The translations under genes were made by a program, and so were the position numbers. This document shows positions 58,749 through 64,000 of a DNA stretch of 64,000 bases, one piece after another (the stretch's first letter is position 1; each line of letters opens with the position of its first letter). The DNA comes from Corynebacterium lactis (GTDB taxonomy: Bacteria > Actinomycetota > Actinomycetes > Mycobacteriales > Mycobacteriaceae), in assembly GCF_900519355.1 (NCBI RefSeq), contig NZ_ULHE01000003.1, positions 62,001-126,000 of the forward strand, read 5' to 3'. The notes below the pieces were generated by a model. The model had not been told where the DNA came from. It did not search any database and saw only the letters and a list, made by a program, of their open reading frames with translations.

Positions 58749-58783
58749 AATCAACGTTATTCCGCTATGCAGAAAAGGCGCCC

Positions 58784-59553
58784 ATGAATCACCCCGTCCC
58801 CACCTACGGCCCTCCCCCGAAGGACATGATCCAGTCCGTAGACCTGGCACTACGCCTGATTTACACCCTTCGGGACCGCGGCTCCGTGCGCATTTCGGAC
58901 ATCGCCCAGGAATTCGGAGTTAGCCCCTCTACCGTGCACCGATCGATGGGAATGCTCGTCTACCGCGGCTACGCGACCAAGAGCGAGTCGCGCACCTACC
59001 TGCCCGGCCCCGCCCTAGACATGCAAAGCATCCAGCCGGGGCTCGGCGAAGAGCTGATTAGGGCGGCCACGTCACACCTCAAGGCCATCGCGGCCGAATC
59101 GGGCGAGACGGTCAACCTCTCTATCCGAGTGGGCGACAAGTCACATTTCGTCCATTCGTCGAGGGCACGCATCCGGTACGCGTCGGCACGCGAAAGGGGC
59201 AGGTCATGCCGGCGAACCAGAACTCGGGCGGGCTGGCGGAGCTGCCCGAGCTGTCGGTCTCCGAGCTCCGCGCCCTCTACCCGGACATGGGCGACGAGGA
59301 GTTTACGAAGTTCCGACGGATTCTGCACAAGAACCGCAAGCGCGGCTTCGCAATCAATCACGGGATCTTCGAGCACGACGTCTCCGCGGTGGGGGCGTGC
59401 CTATTCAACGAATTGGGCGATCCCCTCGGCGCGATTTCCATCTCGATCCCCACCGAGCGTTTCCTCAGCGTACAGAGGAAATGTAGCGAGTCGCTCCTCA
59501 CCTATACGCGGGACCTAAACAGAAAATTTGAGGTTTTGAAAGTCCGAATTTGA
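58784..59553 (+). pseudogene. genR: IclR-family regulator (GenR-like), single-base frameshift
   Basis: Joined length about 257 aa, normal for IclR. The N-terminal winged HTH is VRISDIAQEFGVSPSTVHRSMGML. The frame breaks at about 59161: HFVHSS should continue EGTHPVRVGTRKGQVMPANQNSGG, which requires one extra G in TCGAGGG. The remainder holds the effector domain (NELGDPLGAISISIP). In C. glutamicum GenR activates and represses gentisate genes. If the frameshift is real, the cluster has lost its regulator. Confidence 0.85.
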
Positions 59554-59590
59554 CACAAATTGGGGGAAATGTCGCTCCCCACGCCCCCTT

Positions 59591-59607
59591 ATTCCACCTT
59601 GCGGAAT
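59591..59607. promoter_or_regulatory. GenR-type operator upstream of the gentisate operon
   Basis: ATTCC-ACCTTGC-GGAAT matches the ATTCC-N7-GGAAT motif reported for GenR of C. glutamicum (from memory). It lies 104 bp before the gentisate dioxygenase start. Confidence 0.7.
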
Positions 59608-59711
59608 TTCATTGAGTGACGGGTCACCATCTCCTATGTTCGACATCACATCGCCCCGACCGTGAAAGTGCGAGGCGATTGCCCATCAATCCCGCAAAAG
59701 GAGGTTTTACG

Positions 59712-60833
59712 ATGGCAACCGAGTCGGACTACTCCAACAAGCACGTTGAATTCGTCGCACCGGAGCCCACTGCCGAGGAGCAGGCGGAACTCGACACCAT
59801 GTACGTCGAGATGGACAAGCTCCACATGAAGCCGCTGTGGACTCAGATCGGCGGCCTGATGCCCAACAGCCCCGAGCCCCGCGCTGTGGCCCACAAGTGG
59901 GAATGGGACCGCCTAATTAAGCTGGCGCAGCGCGCCGGCGACCTGGTCCCGGTCGGCCGAGGTGGCGAGCGTCGCGCCATCGGCCTGGCCAACCCGGGCC
60001 TCGGCGGCCCGACCTACATCGCGCCGACGCTTTGGGCGGCAATCCAGTATCTCGGGCCCGGCGAAAACGCGCCGGAGCACCGCCACTCGCAGAACGCCTT
60101 CCGCTTCGTCATCGAGGGCGAGGGCGTGTGGACCGTCGTCAACGGCGACGCCGTCCCAATGCGCCGCGGAGACTTCCTGCTCACCCCGGGCTGGAATTTC
60201 CACGGTCACCACAACATCGCGACGGAGCCGATGACCTGGCTCGACGGCCTCGACATCCCCTTCGCGTACCAGATGGATACCGGCTTCTTCGAGTACGGCT
60301 CCGAGAAGCTCACCGACGAGTCAACGCCGGACCACTCACGCTCCGAGCGACTGTGGGCACATCCGGGCCTGCGCCCGGTCGCCTTCCCGGGAGGCACCGT
60401 TTCTTCCCCCATCGGCCGCTACGCCTGGGAGCATACCGACGCAGCCCTGAACGATCAGCTGGCTCTCGAGGACGCGGGCTACCCCGGCGTCGTCGAGCCG
60501 GGCCACGCGGCAATCCGGTTTAGCAACCCCACCACCGGCGGCGATGTCATGCAAACCATCCGGGCCGAGTTCCACCGCCTGCGCCCGAACGCGACAACAA
60601 AGCCGCTGCAAGAAGTCGGCAACCGCGTATTCCAGGTCTTCGAGGGCAGCGCCACCATCAGCGTCGGCGAGGAGACCTTCGAGGTCGCCCACGGCGACGT
60701 CGTCAACATCCCGTCGTGGAAGACGTGGTCCATCGTCGCCGGTGGCGACGGCATCGACCTCTTCTGCTTCAGCGACCACCCCATTTTTGAAAAGCTCGCG
60801 CTCAACCGAACTCTCACTCACGAAGGAATCTAA
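59712..60833 (+). CDS. Gentisate 1,2-dioxygenase
   Basis: 373 aa from ATG 59712, with AAAGGAGG 7 nt upstream. Bicupin; the Fe(II) ligands are in [17 protein letters not shown] (His123, His125) and GWNFHGHHN. It opens the gentisate ring to maleylpyruvate. First gene of the three-gene ring-cleavage operon; a GenR-type site lies in the leader. Confidence 0.95.
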   Translation: MATESDYSNKHVEFVAPEPTAEEQAELDTMYVEMDKLHMKPLWTQIGGLMPNSPEPRAVAHKWEWDRLIKLAQRAGDLVPVGRGGERRAIGLANPGLGGPTYIAPTLWAAIQYLGPGENAPEHRHSQNAFRFVIEGEGVWTVVNGDAVPMRRGDFLLTPGWNFHGHHNIATEPMTWLDGLDIPFAYQMDTGFFEYGSEKLTDESTPDHSRSERLWAHPGLRPVAFPGGTVSSPIGRYAWEHTDAALNDQLALEDAGYPGVVEPGHAAIRFSNPTTGGDVMQTIRAEFHRLRPNATTKPLQEVGNRVFQVFEGSATISVGEETFEVAHGDVVNIPSWKTWSIVAGGDGIDLFCFSDHPIFEKLALNRTLTHEGI

Positions 60834-60837
60834 GAAT

Positions 60838-61680
60838 ATGAAACTCGCGACCATCCGCTCCAACGGCACCACCTTCGCCGCCCGCGTCGAGGGCACCGAC
60901 GAGGGCGCCACCACCGCCGTGCGCATCGAGGGCTTCGCCAACGTCGGCGAGCTGCTGCAGGAGGCCAACTGGCGAGAGCTTGCCGAGGCGGCATCCGGCC
61001 AGGCCACTGCGTTCAACAAGGAAGACCTCGACGCTGTAGTCCCGGCCCCGAAGAAGATCGTCTGTGTTGGCCTGAACTACGCGAACCACATCAAGGAGAT
61101 GGGCCGAGAGCTCCCCGAGTTCCCGACCCTGTTCATCAAGTTCCCCGACGCGCTGGTCGGCCCGTACGACGACGTTGTCGTCCCCGATTATGCAAACTCG
61201 CAGCTGGACTGGGAGGGTGAGTTGGCCGTCGTCATTGGCAAGCGGGCCCGCCGCGTTTCCGAGGCGGACGCCGAGGACTACATCGCCGGCTACGCGGTGA
61301 TGAATGACTACACCATGCGCGACTACCAGTACCGCACCCTGCAGTGGCACCAGGGCAAGTCCTTCGAGAAGTCCGCTGGCTTCGGCCCGTGGCTGACCAC
61401 GAAGGAGGACTTCTCCTTCGGCGGCGAGCTGGCCACCTACCACGGCGACGAGAAGGTTCAGTCCACCCCGACCGACGACCTGGTCTTCACTCCGGCGAAG
61501 CTGATCGAGTACATCTCGCACATCTACCCGCTCGACGCAGGCGACGTCATCGTGACCGGCACCCCGGGCGGCGTCGGTCACGCCCGCAAGCCGCAGCGCT
61601 ACATCGGTGACGGCGACGTGGTCACCGTCGAGATCGACGGCCTGGGCAATGTCGCCAACAAGACCGTCTTCGAGAAGTGA
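60838..61680 (+). CDS. Fumarylpyruvate hydrolase (FAH family)
   Basis: 280 aa, starting 5 nt after the previous stop. FAH core: [17 protein letters not shown], a metal site in [16 protein letters not shown] and [16 protein letters not shown]. It splits fumarylpyruvate into fumarate and pyruvate, the last step of the gentisate route. Confidence 0.93.
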   Translation: MKLATIRSNGTTFAARVEGTDEGATTAVRIEGFANVGELLQEANWRELAEAASGQATAFNKEDLDAVVPAPKKIVCVGLNYANHIKEMGRELPEFPTLFIKFPDALVGPYDDVVVPDYANSQLDWEGELAVVIGKRARRVSEADAEDYIAGYAVMNDYTMRDYQYRTLQWHQGKSFEKSAGFGPWLTTKEDFSFGGELATYHGDEKVQSTPTDDLVFTPAKLIEYISHIYPLDAGDVIVTGTPGGVGHARKPQRYIGDGDVVTVEIDGLGNVANKTVFEK

Positions 61681-61688
61681 TCCCCGGC

Positions 61689-62417
61689 ATGACTAATTTT
61701 CATGATCTCCCCATCGAGGAGCGACTCAGCCTGGTTCGCCGTGGCACTGCCCACTACTCTGGCCAGCTCGCGCTGATCGATAACGAGGACTTCCAGCGCC
61801 CGACCCTGCTCGAAGGCTGGAACGTGGCCACGTTGGCGGCGCACGTCGCCTACAACGCCAACGCGCTGTGCAACCTGATGCACTGGGCGGAGACCGGCGA
61901 GGAGACCCCGATGTACGCCTCCCCGACCGCCCGCAACGAAGAAATCGCCCGTGGCGCCACGCTGCGCCCGGACGCGATCCGCAACCTACACGACCACACC
62001 CTCGTGCGCCTCGACGTCGCCTGGCGCGATGCCACCGAGCAGGCGTGGCAGGCGGAAGTCCGCACCGCGCAGGGCCGTACCGTTCCCGCGTCGGAAACCC
62101 TGTGGATGCGTGCCCGTGAGGTATGGATCCACGCGGTCGACCTCAAGGTCAAGGCTGCTTTCGAAGACATTCCCGAGGTCATCCTGCGCACGCTGCTGCC
62201 GGAGATCGCCGGCAAGTGGCGCAGTGGCGGCGTCGGAAGCGAACTGGCGCTCGTCGACGCCTCCTCGGGCAACCGCATCGAGGTCTCCCCCGGCTCCGCG
62301 ACGGTTGAGGTTCACGGCGATCTGCCCGGCCTGGTCCGCTGGGCCACGGGTCGCGGCGGCGAGGGGGTCCGGCTTGCCGACGGCTCTGCCGCGCCCGAAC
62401 CTCCCCGCTGGCTGTAG
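61689..62417 (+). CDS. Mycothiol-dependent maleylpyruvate isomerase
   Basis: 242 aa from ATG 61689 (MTNFHDLPIEERLSL), nearly the N-terminus of the C. glutamicum enzyme; a GTG overlapping the previous stop is an alternative. DinB-like metal ligands: His52 (AAHVAYNANALCNLMHW) and Glu144/His148 (REVWIHAVDL). It isomerises maleylpyruvate to fumarylpyruvate using mycothiol, consistent with mca in this window. The 11-bp word at 62372 encodes RLADG. Confidence 0.95.
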   Translation: MTNFHDLPIEERLSLVRRGTAHYSGQLALIDNEDFQRPTLLEGWNVATLAAHVAYNANALCNLMHWAETGEETPMYASPTARNEEIARGATLRPDAIRNLHDHTLVRLDVAWRDATEQAWQAEVRTAQGRTVPASETLWMRAREVWIHAVDLKVKAAFEDIPEVILRTLLPEIAGKWRSGGVGSELALVDASSGNRIEVSPGSATVEVHGDLPGLVRWATGRGGEGVRLADGSAAPEPPRWL

Positions 62418-62648
62418 CGACGCGCCCGGAAAATGACGACACTGGACGACCCGTCTAGTTTGTTATTTCTCCGGGCGCTCTACTACACTCTTCCCGGTAA
62501 GTCTCGGCGAGGGCGGCCCTATATCCAGTGGCTGCCGTTATCGACGCGACGCTCGCAGTCCCCACAGGCGCCCCACGGGTCCTTCCTGGATAGCGGCACG
62601 TGCTCGACTCGACGACTCAATACACGAATCGTTTAGGAGTCCATTCCC

Positions 62649-63290
62649 ATGGCAAAGCCCAACATCATCAAGATTGAAGCTCGTAACCGCACCGAGTTCG
62701 GCAAGGGTGCCGCCCGCCGCGCCCGCGTTGCCGGCGACATCCCGGTCGTCATCTACGGCGCGGACCTCGAGGCCCCGAAGCACATCCTGGTTGACTCCCT
62801 GGAGTTCCACTCCATCGTCCGTAACCACGGCGTCAACGCTGTTCTGGACGTCGACATCGAGGGCGAGTCCCAGCTGTCCATGGTCAAGGCCGTTGACCAG
62901 AACCCGCTGACCTTCAACATCGACCACGCCGACCTGCTCGCCATCCACCGTGGCGAGAAGGTTGAGGTCGAGGTTCCGGTCGTCGCCACCGGCGAGGTCG
63001 CCCCGGGCGCCCTGCTCATGCAGGATGCCGAGACCATCCTGGTCGTCGCTCCGGTTCTGTCCATTCCGGAAGAGATCGAGGTTTCCGTCGAGGGCGCCGA
63101 GATCGGCACCCAGATCCACGCCGGCTCCGTTGCCCTGCCGGAGGGCCTCGAGCTCGCCGACGACGCCGAGCTGCTCATCTTCAACATCGTCGAGCCGGAG
63201 GAGGACCCGGCCGGTGACGTCGATGCCGACATCGAGGGCATGGGCGAGGCCGAGCTGCCGACCGAGACCGCCGAGGGCGAGGGCGAGTAA
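62649..63290 (+). CDS. rplY: 50S ribosomal protein L25 (CTC family)
   Basis: 213 aa, the long general-stress form. N-terminal 5S-rRNA-binding domain (EARNRTEFGKGAARRARVAGDIP) and C-terminal TL5 domain, with an acidic tail ending EGEGE. AGGAG 9 nt before the ATG. In related genomes rplY follows prs closely; here 6.7 kb lies between them. The 230 nt before it contain no convincing gene, only its probable promoter region. Confidence 0.96.
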   Translation: MAKPNIIKIEARNRTEFGKGAARRARVAGDIPVVIYGADLEAPKHILVDSLEFHSIVRNHGVNAVLDVDIEGESQLSMVKAVDQNPLTFNIDHADLLAIHRGEKVEVEVPVVATGEVAPGALLMQDAETILVVAPVLSIPEEIEVSVEGAEIGTQIHAGSVALPEGLELADDAELLIFNIVEPEEDPAGDVDADIEGMGEAELPTETAEGEGE

Positions 63291-63325
63291 TTCTCGCGCG
63301 CGAGTAATCACCTCGTAGAAAATTC

Positions 63326-63356
63326 AAGGGGACGGAAATCTTCCGTCCCCTTTTTT
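63326..63356 (+). terminator. Intrinsic terminator after rplY
   Basis: Perfect 12-bp stem AAGGGGACGGAA/TTCCGTCCCCTT with a 3-nt loop, followed by TTTTTT. Confidence 0.93.
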
Positions 63357-63379
63357 CGTGCTCCTCCCTGGCCGCCTCC

Positions 63380-64000
63380 CTATCGGCGCTGCCGCACCAT
63401 GAGGGCCAGAGCTGGGGCGATGAGCACCGCGTTGCCGACTGCCATGGCGACGGCCATCGCGGGCACTCCCCCGGCGTCGGCGACAACGCCGAATACGAAC
63501 GCACCCGCGGGGATCAGCACGCGGTCCGTCTGGGAGATACCTGAGAAGAGGCCTCGGTGCTCCTCGGGGGCGAGCAGGAGGGTCGCTGCCCTGTTGGAGG
63601 TGCGGTAGAGCTGGCCCACCAGCCCAATCGCCCCGACTGCGGCCAGGCCCGCCGCCGCGGGAAGGGCCCCGGAGCAGGCCAGGGCCAGCGTCGGCAAGCT
63701 AAGCGCCGCGGCGGAGACCGCGGCAATCGCGCCCGGACGCGGCGGCAGCAGCCTCTTGAGGCACACCGCGCCCACGACGGCGCCGAGCCCGCCCGCTGCG
63801 GAGAGGTAGGCGATACCTGCCTGCGCGCCCCCTCCGAAGACGGTGTGGGCGATTACCGGCAGCATCGCCGTGTAGGGGAAGATGCACAGCATCGGGCCCG
63901 CGGCGAGGATCAGCTGGGCGCCGAGCCGGAGGCTGCGGCGCACCTCGCGCGCGGCGACCGGCCACGGGGAGGCCGACGGTCGGGACTGGGCAGCGGGGGC
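63380..64000 (-). CDS. C-terminal part of an MFS transporter, cut by the right edge
   Basis: The frame is open from the window edge to a TAG at 63382-63380, giving about 206 residues. It has five or six membrane segments (for example LILAAGPMLCIFPYTAMLPVIAH and GLAAVGAIGLVGQLYRTSNRAATLLL), in the pattern of the second half of EntS-like (MFS_3) exporters. Substrate unknown. The peptidyl-tRNA hydrolase gene expected after rplY in this lineage is not here. An 11-bp word at 63689 encodes SLPT, a frame different from most copies. Confidence 0.75.
   Translation of the reverse strand, partial: APAAQSRPSASPWPVAAREVRRSLRLGAQLILAAGPMLCIFPYTAMLPVIAHTVFGGGAQAGIAYLSAAGGLGAVVGAVCLKRLLPPRPGAIAAVSAAALSLPTLALACSGALPAAAGLAAVGAIGLVGQLYRTSNRAATLLLAPEEHRGLFSGISQTDRVLIPAGAFVFGVVADAGGVPAMAVAMAVGNAVLIAPALALMVRQRR

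Noticed and set aside
62433..62636. 67-codon open frame upstream of rplY
   Set aside because: No SD and no domain. It overlaps the likely rplY promoter and leader.

Overview
The window is high-GC, densely coded actinobacterial chromosome. Gene content and order point to Corynebacterium or a close relative in the Mycobacteriales. Evidence: the eno/ftsB/DUF501/ppx block with lpqU-like, mazG, mfd, a tetR gene, tRNA-Gln, glmU and prs in the order known from mycobacteria and corynebacteria; mca with its small membrane neighbour, a DUF4307 gene and greA; coaA next to glyA and a second uppS-like gene; a MetPS-type transporter pair; and two mycothiol-linked enzymes (Mca and maleylpyruvate isomerase). 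Many genes appear to use leaderless transcripts, with a -10-like hexamer 6-8 nt before the start codon. No rRNA, CRISPR array, insertion sequence or prophage is visible. Nearly everything is chromosomal housekeeping plus small accessory modules.

Layout. 0-9.5 kb: a patatin-like protein, a frameshifted lipoprotein, an ABM-domain/FUSC membrane protein pair, an arsenic-type module (ArsR, divergent permease, redox-active thioredoxin-like protein), a 2H phosphoesterase, a HigBA toxin-antitoxin pair, ychF and a frameshifted AI-2E family transporter. 9.5-16 kb: a DUF6542-like protein, xseAB, a DUF4245-like protein, glpX and fum. 16-21.2 kb: a TetR regulator with a frameshifted DHA2-type exporter, GNAT, a LysR-type substrate-binding protein divergent from a DUF5997-like protein, and an enol-lactonase-like hydrolase. 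21.2-21.9 kb: a gene-poor stretch with hairpins and a candidate 20-aa ORF. 21.9-29.2 kb: acyl-CoA dehydrogenase, MetPS-type transporter, crotonase, diamine-type acetyltransferase and anaerobic RNR (nrdDG). 29.4-31.9 kb: a sulfur module. A sulfide:quinone oxidoreductase-like flavoprotein is fused to a DsrC/TusE-type domain ending in LPKPRGCV, followed by a DsrE-like gene, behind a large CsoR/CstR-like G-tract dyad. 31.9-43.1 kb: glyA, coaA, uppS-like, a DAHP synthase with a leader peptide containing WRFYF and a terminator (an attenuator), mca, DUF4307, greA, a hydrolase, a Bax-inhibitor-like protein and a succinate-semialdehyde-type dehydrogenase. 43.2-56 kb: tRNA-Leu(UAA), ppx, DUF501, ftsB, eno, lpqU-like, mazG, mfd, tetR, tRNA-Gln, glmU and prs. 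56-62.4 kb: a complete 3-hydroxybenzoate/gentisate catabolic cluster inserted between prs and rplY. 62.6-64 kb: rplY and the C-terminal part of an MFS protein.

The strongest unexplained signal is an 11-bp word, CGTCGGCAAGC (reverse complement GCTTGCCGACG). It occurs 15 times in 64 kb, in both orientations and in several reading frames, so it looks selected at DNA level. Five genes carry apparent single-base frameshifts at G/C-rich runs, which may be sequencing errors. The sulfur fusion module and the aromatic attenuator are the most interesting gene-level findings.
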